The position numbers were made by a program, and so were the translations under genes. Below, one piece after another: positions 11,853-22,280 of a stretch of 64,000 bases of DNA. Every line of letters starts with the position of its first letter. The stretch's first letter is position 1. This stretch comes from Taxillus chinensis. Lineage: Eukaryota; Streptophyta; Magnoliopsida; Santalales; Loranthaceae. The stretch covers positions 13,672,853-13,736,852 of the forward strand of contig CM042087.1 in assembly GCA_023512835.1 (NCBI GenBank), given 5' to 3'. The notes beneath the pieces were generated by a model. It was not told the DNA's origin and made no database searches. It saw only the letters and a program-made list of their open reading frames with translations.

Positions 11853-11858
11853 CTAACT

Positions 11859-12345
11859 GCCATGGACAGCTCTAGTGGATTCCCACCACCTGCATGGGAT
11901 ACCCAACAGATAGTGCGTCGCCATGCACACTCTCTCCTCATCTGGCACCCCGATCATATCAAAGATATCCTCTGTCCACCTAATCTAGTCCTCGGCTACC
12001 TCTGGCCGCGAACCATCCTCAAAAGTCCTGGGTGCATGTTTCAAAAACTGTGCAGCCCAGTCCAGTCCTTGTCATGCTGGCTCTATCACGACCTCCTGCT
12101 GGTGCACATCCTGCACCACTCTTGCCTCCTGCTACTGACGCAGTGATGGCTGCTGAGGCTACTGCTGCCTCTTCAGCTCATCCACCTCTCTAGCCATATC
12201 CCTCATCGAGCCCTGCATACCCTGCACGGCCTCCTGCAACTGAATCAACACCTACGTTAAATCAGGTCCCACAATGGGAGCTGACAACTTCTCCTGCGGG
12301 CTCTGCTGCCCCTGGTGCCCCGACTCTATCGTGGGCTCCTCTACC
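11859..12345 (-). pseudogene. gag: Tekay-like gag remnant
   Basis: Minus-strand translation gives PRTFEDGSRPEVAED, a stop, then IRWTEDIFDMIGVPDEERV and YLLGIPCRWWES. This is the chromovirus gag pattern (tryptophan-rich core, EKIFD-like motif, WW near the end of the core). Several stops are present. The sequence changes to Ogre near 11859. Confidence 0.6.
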
Positions 12346-12880
12346 GGACCCTGACCTCAGACAGCTCTCCCCGGTGGTGCCATTACACTGGCCACAACAA
12401 CAAACAACAAACGATCAATACTAGCACTGCTAGCACAAACAGCCATCAAAGGCACAACCGACTTGTAGGTTCTCACCACATGACCCGTAGGTCCATACCA
12501 TGCATATAGCATCGTGTCCCCCATCAGGGTACACCACACGACCCGTAGGTCCATAACCATGCATATAGCATTGTGTCATCCCTCAGGGTACACCACAATC
12601 AAGTCCTGGCTCTCACAGCCACGTGCCATCCTGGCACCACATACAAGCACATCACACACAAAGACAATCTAGTGCCCTATATGCACACAATCATACCACT
12701 AGCAATGCACCCTATACCCATGTATGCTCCTAGGATGATCTAACTGACACCAAAATAACCTAGAATACATGTAAGGACTGCGTTGATCAGGTGCCCTCCC
12801 TACAGTTCTCTAAGTCACATGGAATCAATTAACCACCCCTCACTAACCTAGGTCCACTAGAACATGCTCTGATACCAACT
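12346..12880 (-). other. Tekay-like 5' leader with PBS
   Basis: Non-coding stretch between LTR and gag. A match to the primer-binding site for initiator tRNA-Met (TGGTATCAGAGC on minus) is at 12866-12877, three bases inside the LTR end. Confidence 0.65.
12475..12591. repeat. Tandem duplication, 58 and 59 bp
   Basis: Two adjacent copies (12475-12532, 12533-12591) start ACCACA(T/C)GACCCGTAGG and end CAGGGTAC. They differ by a few substitutions and one indel. Located in the leader. Confidence 0.8.
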
Positions 12881-13814
12881 TGTCATGCCCCCGAATTCCA
12901 GGGAACCCGGAACCAGGAACATGACTTCCCCTTGCCCGCACCCGAAAGGTCAAGGGGTTGGTGGCTAGCACCAATAGAGACTACACCACGGGTGCTATCT
13001 CAAATATGTAACCCTATACAATCATACATCAAGGGTAATCCTGTACTTTCCCATACATCATCATGCACATGATAAGTCATACAGTCATACAAACATTACA
13101 TCACAAAAAGTATGCAAATATAACTGTCCACGGGCCCATGTTTGGGATACAACACACAATAAAATACAGAATACAGTACTGTATCATACATCAGAGTAGT
13201 GGGCACGTCCTCCTGGAAGAAAGTCCTCCACTAGTCTCGGGTCACACCTGAAAAGGGTAAACAACAAGTAGGGGTGAGCGACAAGCTCAGTAGGTGACCC
13301 CAAAACTCCACATCATGCAACACATATAAGTCTATACTATATGCTCAGTGTACTCGTGCACCGTCTAGTGTGCACAATCATCAGGACTCAGCCTACAACA
13401 AACATCAAGACTCAACCTGCTCACACAGGACAACTTGTCCACGATCCTCCATGGGATCCCAGCTTAGGGCACTCAGCCCTAGCTTTACGAGCTCAACGGC
13501 TCAACTCAGGCCTTAGCCTGTCCACAGCGCAATATTCCCGGCCACAGTCACCACACAGGCCTGCCATCGGTGCATATGCCTGCCACGTCAGCCACATAGT
13601 ACCATCAGTGCATCACGGTGAGAACCCAAACAAGTCACGGAGTCCATGCCCCAATACCTCGCACTAACATACTAACATTAGTATGGCATGTCATTCTCAA
13701 CATTTCCCTTCGAACTGTAGCCAGTCTTCACAAGTAAATCCTCAATCCTTGATTTATGAAGGAAGTACCCATAGCAGCTATTTTCTTGAAATCAAAAGTC
13801 CCGGCATTGGGTTC
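12881..13814 (-). repeat. Tekay-like 5' LTR, left fragment
   Basis: Starts TGTCATGCCCCC (minus-strand LTR end CATGACA) directly beside the PBS. It carries the conserved block on minus, CTACTGAGCT...CGCTCACCCC, followed by a pyrimidine stretch and a predicted acceptor TTTTCAG|G ending at 13248. It continues at 26468 beyond copia element 1; together the fragments give an LTR of about 2.27 kb. Confidence 0.75.
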
Positions 13815-14959
13815 TGTTGGATCAAACCAAGAATTTGGATAATGCGGAACAAACCCTATGTAATTTGACACGAGATGTTTCATGTTTACCATTAAGTCTA
13901 TGCAGATAAGTTAACTCTAAATCCGGATCTACTCATGTGAGGACAAAGCTAAGGACAGGATACATAATCTTGATCTGGATCATCATGAGTGTCATCATTC
14001 ACTTGGTATATAACCAAGAATCGAAGTTGTCACTCCACCGGACTAAGGAAAAGAAGACACGGACGAAGAAATCCGAGTCTGTCATTCGAGCGGAGTAAGG
14101 CCAACTGTTGCGGAGTAAGGACATCAAATGCGGAATAAGAAATCCAAACCCCTACTCATGTGGAGTAAGGAAGCGCTAATGCGGAGTAAGCTCTCCGAAC
14201 CACTACTCATGCGGAGTAAGGAAGCGCTGACACGGAATAAGGATTCCAGGACTTCATTCATACGAAGTAAGCAATCACTGATACGGAGTAAGGATCCGAG
14301 CTTCGTTCATGTGGAGCAAGGAACCTTGCAACGGACCACGAAGACGCTGCTTCGTCTCTCCAAGCCACAATTAATGCTAGCAGCTCGATACGTCCCGATG
14401 TAAGACAAACTCATTGAATACCTAAATTGTCTGACACGTGGAACACACGGAGATGTGGACGCAGTCTCAAATGCAATTGGAATCAAGCAAAGAATTCATT
14501 ATAACTTATACTTCCAATATTTCGAGCTCCACATCCGCAGCAGTTAAAGCTTCAGCATTTTCCGATGAAGAACTTCAATGCTCCACACTGCTCGGAAAAT
14601 GCAGTTCCAAGATAGATTCCTAGGATGTCTATATATATATATGTCTGAAGCAATGTAAAAAAAAATGCGCGTGCTCACTTGTACTTATACACTCATAAGT
14701 GTATATCTTGTAAAGAGCCAAACACAGAGATTCACTGCCAAGTGTGTGTAACTATAACAGAGTGTTGTGTTGTAATCAGCTAAAACGCTGTTTTGCTTTG
14801 TTGTAATTATCTTCAGATAATAAAGCAACATACTTCCACTACCTGGTTAATCTTCCGCACTGATTTTATCCATTTAACCAGAGTGAGTGTCTAAGCTATT
14901 AAGAGAGAATTTTCAGAGAGCCTATTCACCCCCCCCCTTTAGGCTCTCCGGGACCAACA
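13815..14959 (+). repeat. 5' LTR of copia element 1
   Basis: 1145 bp, TGTTGG...CCAACA. Contains about ten spaced copies of a CGGAGTAAGG motif (14092-14320), a TATA-rich stretch (14629-14642) and a C-run near the 3' end. It lacks about 157 bp present in the 3' LTR (25364-25520); the break is next to a shared AAG. Confidence 0.9.
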
Positions 14960-14961
14960 AG

Positions 14962-14973
14962 TGGTATCAGAGC
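14962..14973 (+). other. Primer-binding site, initiator tRNA-Met
   Basis: TGGTATCAGAGC lies two bases after the LTR end, complementary to the 3' end of plant tRNA-iMet. Confidence 0.85.
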
Positions 14974-15020
14974 AAGTTCTACCTGCTCATAGAGATCCCT
15001 CACTCCCTCTCAACTTAATA

Positions 15021-17189
15021 ATGGCCGAAGAAAGCAACATGCTATTCAATACCCGCCTTAACTCCGGGGGAGCTCAAGAGCCCCTTCCCAACCGAAGCAG
15101 CAGTGAAAATGTTGATCCACCTCAACCTGCTGCTGCTGCTGCTCCTCAACCACGGAGTTCAGGCTACACTTTAAGCAAACCACCAAAGTTCACACCAGAG
15201 CTTTTCTCCCAGTGGAAAGCTTGCATGAAGATGTTCATGACCTATCATGATCATCTAATGTGGCCTTGTCTTCATCAGGAGCTTTCCATTCCGATGACCA
15301 TCACAAAAAATGGGGTTAGGAGGCCAAAGACTGATGCTGAACTCACTCACGATGAAAGAGCCTGGCAATACGCCAGTGAAAAGGCTCTAGCTTATGTGAC
15401 ATCGTCCTTGGATTCAGAGACTTTCACGGATGTCTAGGGCTGCACGACAGCAAAAGCAGTGTGGGACAAATTGACTATTCTATATGAAGGAAGTCAGTCC
15501 CAGATGCAGAACGTCATTTGCGCTCTCAGACAGAACTTTGAGAGCTTCAACCACAAACCTGGCGAATCCCTGGAGAGTAACTATTGGCGATTCGGCAAGC
15601 TCATCCTGGAATTGAAAATTGTCAATGAGCACTACACTCAGTTCCAAATAAATGACAAGTTCTTTCGTTCCTTGCCGAATCGCTATTACTCCAAGCAGCT
15701 CCAGATGCAATCCAAAGACAACTGGCAGTATGCTCCCCTTGAAGAGCTATATGGAGAGCTACGGACTCATGAGGTTAGATTCAAATACACTGACCAAGAC
15801 GAGAAGATAGCTCGGAAAGAAAAGGGGGTAACTCTTAAGGCTACGGCTGGACCAAGCATGCTGACGGAGGATGATACGGAAGAGTCAGAAAACTCTGACT
15901 CGGACATGGAAGAAGAAATAGCACTCCTGGTGAAATCCTTCACACGATTTCTGTGGAAAAGCAGAAAAGGATTCATAAGAGGTTCTTCCGCATCCTCAAG
16001 AAGGAAAGAGCGGTCGGAGTTAACATCCCAAGACCGCTACAATTGCGGGAAAGCTGGTCGTTGAGCCAAGGACTGTAGATCCAAACCCAAGATGGCCGAC
16101 AAGGATGACAAGGTTAAACCCTGACGCTCCACCTCAGACAACAGCAAAATGAAGAGGAAGGCGTTCGTCTCAAAATACAACAGTGGCTCAGAAGAAGAAG
16201 AGGAATCTTCAGACGACGAACCAACGGAAAAGGCGAACGTCTGCCTCATGGCAAACGCTGAGGTACCTTCTATCTCTGAGCTCTTGAGTAAACTAGAATC
16301 TCTAACTAAGGAACGTGATGATGAAAAGAATGAGAGATTAATAATTACTCAAATGTATCAAAACATGAGTGGTCAGACTAAACGCCTAGAACTTACTGTC
16401 TCTAAACTTGAAAAGGACATAGCTGACTACCGAAGCAGGGAGGCTTGGTATCATAACCTAAGAGCTAAAAATCACCTGCTGAATACCAACCTCACAAGCA
16501 TGAATGTAAATCTTAAAAGACTCAAGATTGAACTTGAGAAGGAAAAGGAAATAAATCGTAAATGGCTAAAATCCGGAGAAATAACCTCTACATTTAGAAC
16601 TGATCCTGATAATATCCGAGTCAAACCTGGCCTAGGATCCGAATCCACTTCCACTGCTCCAGCTACTGAGTGCCCTCTGGACTACACTCCAAAACTAACC
16701 AACCTATATCCTGTTAGTACATCTAAACCATTGGATGGTTTTGTTTCAGGTGGAACCATAGTTTATGATTGTGGAACAGAGGCTTTTACTGCTAATCCCG
16801 AAGTAGTAGCACCCGTACCAAACAATGACGGGAAGGCTGCTGCAGTTAAAGCCGAAACTGCAGCACCCATAAACAAAGGAAAGGCTAAGGCTGACGCATC
16901 CAGGGCCAAGAACGCGTCACCCGTTCGCAAAGGATTAGGCCATAGGGAACATAGTAGAAAACCTGCAAAACCTAAGAAACCTGTATCCCCTGTTGTAACT
17001 CCTCATCACAGTGTCTATTCGATATGTTGCGAAATAGGTCATTATCACTATGAGTGTTGGAGTCTATCTGATGACTGGTTATGTAATCATTCTTCAATCA
17101 ATAAAAATCCGGTTGTCAAAAAGGGTTCTTCTCGGAAAGCTAAATCTAAAACTCTTCGGAGTATTTCACCTAAGAAAATCCAAGTTTAA
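15021..17189 (+). pseudogene. gag: Copia element 1 gag (three internal stops)
   Basis: A single frame from ATG 15021, beginning MAEESNMLFN. It contains a gag core (PPKFTPELFSQWKACMKMF, WDKLTILYEGS), an acidic stretch, a degenerate zinc knuckle (YNCGKAGR-stop-AKDC), a coiled-coil region (about 16260-16560) and a second Cys/His cluster (CCEIGHYHYEC). In-frame stops are at 15435 (TAG), 16062 (TGA, inside the knuckle) and 16122 (TGA); the frame closes at 17187. No frameshift is needed across about 2.17 kb. It would form the particle shell if intact. The same gag occurs in element 2 (32740-36690). Confidence 0.85.
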
Positions 17190-17319
17190 GAAGCAACTAA
17201 GACGGAAAAAGCTAAGTCAACTTGGAAAGTTAAAGTTCCTAGAAAATAAAATCCGGAATAGTTGACACTGTTGTTGCTTCTCCTAACCGCCCAAAACAAG
17301 TTTGGGCACCAAAAATGTA

Positions 17320-20300
17320 ATCTGTTGTCTTGCAGGAGCATCTATGGAATTCACTGTCATCTCACTTGAAGTCAAAGATCAATCAAAGCAAGTGGATACT
17401 TGATAGCGGATGCTCCGACATATGACGGGTGATAAGTCTCTGCTCGTGAATGTTACTGACAAACGAGGCCCATCCGTAACATATGGTGACAACAGTAAAG
17501 GTAAGACTTTGGGGTATGGCACTTTAACCAACGGCTGTGTATCAATTACTAAGGTTGCATTAGTCGAAGGTTTGAAGCATAATCTGCTGAGTGTCAGTAA
17601 TTTATGTGACAAAGGATTCATAGTTTCTTTTTTGTCAAACACTTGCACAGTTAGAGATAACTTATCCAGAGATATTAAGTTATCCGGATCAAGAGATGGG
17701 GACATATATTCTGTGGTCTTGAGAAACAATTCTTCTGACCCTATATGCTTCCTCACTACAGCATCACATGAAGATCGTTGGCTATGGCACAAGCGTTGCG
17801 CACATTTAAATTTTAAGACCTTGTCTAAATTAGTGTCGCTTGATTTGGTCACTGGTTTGCCTAAACACAAATACTCCAAAGACACTCTCTGTCGAGAATG
17901 CCAACTTGGCAAACAGACCAAACATAGTTTTAAGAGCAAAAAAGTTAATTCAATAACTACTCCTTTACAACTTCTTCACATGGACCTATGTGGTCCCATT
18001 TTTTTTTCTTCACTTGCTGGTGCGAGATACACCCTAGTGGTTATCGATGACTTCACCAGATACACATGGGTGTTGTTCGTAAATTCTAAGGATCAAACCT
18101 TTGAACACCTTGTCGATCTCTTCAACTGGATAAGCAATTCACAAGGACTGAGCATTAAATGCATCAGGAGTGATCATGGTACAGAATTTGATTTCTCAGA
18201 TATGAGGTCATATTGTTCTTAACAGGGCATTCAGCATGACTTCTCTGCGCCCAGAACTCCACAACAAAATGGGGTAGCTGAGCGCAAGAATCGCACTTTA
18301 GTTGAAGCTGGAAGATCAATGTTAGCAGGGGCAAAGCTTCCTCTCAGTCTATTGGTTGAAGCGGTGTCTACTGCCTACTATGTTCAGAACAGAACTCTTA
18401 TAAATAAATTTACCATGAAAACACCTTATGAGATGTGGAAGGGCAGAAAGGCTTCTATTTCACACTTCAAAACTTTTGGGTGTACTTGCTACATACTGAA
18501 CAATGGAAAAGAATCCCAGAATAAATTTGAACCTAAATCTGATGATGGGATATTTGTTGGATACTCATTACGTAGCAAGGCTTATCGGATTTTCAATAGA
18601 AAACTTTTCAAAGTTGAAGAATCTATCCATGTGACTTTTGATGAAGCTAACACGGATTGGTCGAAAGTTGGTTCTTCAAGTTCAAATGTGCAGGATCAAG
18701 ACGACAACATTGACTACTCAAAGTTTATGAATGTTCCTGTCAATTCTACTGACCAACCATGTGGCACCAATGAAGGACGAAGAAATGATGCAGATGATGC
18801 TACGGATGAATTAGACTCGGGACTTCCACATAACTCCGGATATATTCCTTCGGATATTCAAAATACTGGAGTACCTTCCAGTCCATCCGACCAGTTGATA
18901 TGGAAATGAACAGTAATGGAGAACCTCAAAATACTCAGAACCTGTTAATTTGAATAACGCTAGCCCGGAAGAAGCTCAATCAGTGGACGACCAAGGACCA
19001 CCTAATCTGACAGAGCTTCAAATCATTGAGTATTCACCACCACTTGCGCAAAACTATAGGTGGACTCGAAGCCACCCTCAAGAACAAGTGATTGGTGATC
19101 CTACTGTTGGTGTTAGAACAAGAGCAGCCACCTCCAACATGTGCCTCTACTCCTGCTTTCTGTCGCAGATAGAGCCAAAAGTGGTGGAAGAATCTCTTCA
19201 AGATTCAAATTGGATAGACACCATGCAAGAAGAGTTAAATCAGTTCAAAAGGAATGATGTGTGGACACTCGTACCAAGGCCTAGGCCACAACAAGTCATT
19301 GAAGTTAAATGGGTGTTCCGGAACAAAATTGATACGGACGGAATCGTAATCCAGAACAAAGCCCGACTGGTAGCCAAGGGTTATCGTCAAGAAGAAGGAA
19401 TAGACTATGACGAAACTTTTGCTCCAGTAGCCCGACTTGAGGCAATCAGAATGTTCTTGGCATACACTTCATACGAAAACTTCAAAGTTTATCAAATGGA
19501 TGTCAAGAGTGCATTTCTAAATGGAGATCTTCAAGAGGAGGTATATGTTGAACAACCTCCAGGCTTCATTGAACCAAAGGCTGGACATCTGGTCTACAAA
19601 CTAAAGAAAGCCTTATATGGATTGAAGGAAGCTCCAAGAGCCTGGTACGACACACTTTCGGAATTCTTACTCGCTCACAACTTCCAAAAAGGGAAGATTG
19701 ACACCACGCTATTCTTAAGGAAAGAGAAGACACATACTGTAATCGTATAGATCTACGTGGATGATATCATTTTCGGATCAACTAATCCGAAACTTTGTGA
19801 TGAGTTCGCCAAGTTGATGACTGGCAAGTTTGAGATGAGTATGATGGGAGAACTGTCCTACTTCCTTGGGATCGAGGTCAAACAACTAAAAGAAGGGACC
19901 TTCATCAACCAAGCTAAGTACACTCGTGACTTAATCAAGAAGTTTGGTATGGAAGGTTCATCTCCTGTTAAAACTCCAATGCCAGTCAGTGCCAAGTTAG
20001 ACCCAGATGTTGATGGAAAATCAGTGAATGTGATTGAGTACAGAGGGATGATTGGATCCTTGCTGTATCTTATAGCAAGTCGCCCGGACATAATGTTTGC
20101 CACTTGCATCTGCGCAAGATATCAGGCGAATCAAAAAGAGTCACATATGCTTCATGTAAAACGGATATTAAGGTATCTCAAAGGGACAATGAGTTTGGGA
20201 CTCTGGTACCCAAAAGAGTCCAACTTCGCCATATCCGGATATTCTGATGCTGATTTTGCCGGGTGTCGCATAGACAGGAAAAGCCCCAGCGGTACATGCC

Positions 20301-20702
20301 AATTCCTTGGAAACAGATTGATCTCTTGGTTCAGTAAGAAGCAGAATTCCGTATCAACCTCTCGCTTTGAGCGGAATATATAGCTGCTGGAAGTTCTTGT
20401 GCACGACTTCTCCTGGATGCAAAGTCAACTTACTGACTACGGTTTCAACATGACATCTGTTCCACTCTACTGTGACAATACCAGTGCTATTGCTATCAGC
20501 AATAATCCCGTCATGCATCCAAAGACAAAACATATTGAGGTCAGGCACCATTTCATTCGCGATCATGTTCTTAAAAAGTACATATCCCTGGAACATGTTG
20601 CTCATCAAGATCAATCAGGCGGATATACTTACAAAGCCCCTACCTGATGTAAGATTTTCTGAACTCCTTCTTAAATTAGGTATGCTTGACTTTTCTGCGT
20701 AG
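17320..20702 (+). pseudogene. pol: Copia element 1 pol: protease, integrase, RT, RNase H (degenerate)
   Basis: Protease active site WILDSGCS is at 17393-17416, then a one-base frame change. GAG-pre-integrase follows with WLWHKRCAHLN and CRECQLGKQ. The integrase core has HMDLCGP, IRSDHGTEF and NGVAERKN supplying D, D and E. RT has [12 protein letters not shown] and YVDD at 19754-19765, directly after a TAG at 19748. RNase H (about 20215-20702) has GYSDADFAGC, CDNTSAI and ends KLGMLDFSA. Other stops: 18220 (TAA), 18907 (TGA), 20381 (TAG). Frames change near 18930, around 20340-20400, and near 20600. Confidence 0.85.
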
Positions 20703-22280
20703 CTTCTCACCTGTTATCCATCAGTAGTTATTTTTAGAACATGCATTGTTGTACTTCATGGTTACTGATAGATACTGAACTTCATGTTTAACTATCTTAC
20801 TTTAGTTGTGTAAATGTTCTGATATTGGGAAAGCTCGGACTGAAAGTGGAAATTCACTGTCTGCTGATCAGCTGCTTGAGTGGAGTAAATCAAGGATAGG
20901 CAGCAATTTCTCTCGTTTCATCATAAAACAGGAAACGTCTTAACAGGCTCTAAAAGACCACGGGGGAGAAATTGCTTTATCTATTATCTAGTAATACCCC
21001 TGGATTCAAATTTCATGACCTCTTTCCTGGCTGTCTATCTGAGGGGGAGTCATCCTCGAGAAGATCACATCAAAATGATTCGCTGATCTCAGGGGGAGAG
21101 TATACTTCATTAAATCTTAAGTAAGGCCCCCTGTTTCAGCAAAAGGCATGACTACAGGGCGAGAGAATGCTTATTATTAAGTAATGCCTCTCTGATATGT
21201 CTTGGATGTTTCGCCCTATAACTCTCACTCATAAAGCTGATTGGATTTGCACTGTTAAATCGGAATTACGGATTGCTTGGCTGTTATCTTCCTCTTCCTA
21301 GCATTTTAGGCATGATAGTCGATTGTAACATCATACATCATGTGCTCTTCTTTCCATTTTCACTCATACATTCTCTGATGGGTGAAGTCATATAAATCAA
21401 ATTGATCTTTGCTCTCATTTTCAGTATGAAGGATTGGCTATGTTGACCTATTGGATTTATGTGTTAATTATCCCACACATATATTGATTTCAGTATGATA
21501 GCTTTCACTTCTTATGTATGTGTCTAGCACTTAACTTCTTATGCATAAGTTCTGTTTCTTCTTAGTACGGATTGTGTGTTATACTCTTATATTGTTTATC
21601 CGGACTAACCCGAACCTGATGAGACCTGCTCTTCAAAGCAACTATTTGTTAAGTCACAGGTTCAGATTCTCTTTGCATTTCATTGCTCTATCCTGTTAGA
21701 TGTCTCGGATTTCTGAGGTGTTATGCTACTTCATACTCCCTCGACATCAAGACCGCAAAGAAATCATCTCTTTTCAACACTCTTTTATACGGACAGTTAG
21801 TCAGTCTCATCCAGATGTTCTTTATATGGATTATCTTTCTCCGGATGAAAGTCGGTTTATTTCCTCGTGACTCTTGGAATTCTCAATTCGCGATAAACCA
21901 AGTAATTATCTTACATCGCTTATTTTTGAGGAGGGATAATGATGGTTCATTTAATGCACGCATCGAGCCCGATACTTATCTTTTCAAAAATCCGGAAGTA
22001 TGCCTACAGCTTTCATCTTTGAATGGTTAGCATAGCTGCCACGTTATAAGTCTATTCGATGGTGCTAATCCATCACTTCTAATGAGATAAGGAAGTCGAG
22101 TGGCTCACTGTTCATTTTGCTTAAACTCGAGACCCACTTGCTTCCACGGAAAGGATCCTATTTATACCGCACTATCGGCGTCGGCCGAGGTTATCACTAC
22201 CAACTCTCAAAACCCTAAACCCTCGCCGCACCTATTCCTACAAAGCTCTTCTCTCCTTCTTCCTCAATCTTTCACTCTCA
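20703..22280 (+). other. Spacer between pol and ORF3 with several purine tracts
   Basis: About 1.6 kb, non-coding. Three GGGGGAG-type purine tracts (20961-20970, 21041-21050, 21091-21100) resemble the terminal PPT and lie between repeated segments. The layout is conserved in copia elements 2 (40100-41725) and 3. The last part (22180-22280) could be the ORF3 leader. Confidence 0.6.

Larger units (their letters stand above)
792..11858 (-). mobile_element. Ogre/Tat-type Ty3/gypsy retrotransposon, 5' end missing
   Basis: Read on minus: accessory ORF1, gag-pro, predicted intron, RT, RNase H, a second archaeal-type RNase H, integrase, a long satellite-bearing 3' UTR, PPT, and a 3' LTR starting at 1833. 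This order, the ORF before gag, the G-patch after protease, the second RNase H and the pro/RT intron are known hallmarks of the Tat/Ogre lineage. The 5' LTR and PBS are absent: near 11855 the sequence passes directly into a Tekay-like gag. The 3' LTR is interrupted at 791. All coding regions are broken. Confidence 0.85.

Noticed and set aside
14962..14973. tRNA-like match (tRNA-Met end)
   Set aside because: Only the 12-base primer-binding site is present; no cloverleaf could be found around it or at 12866, 32679 or 52448.
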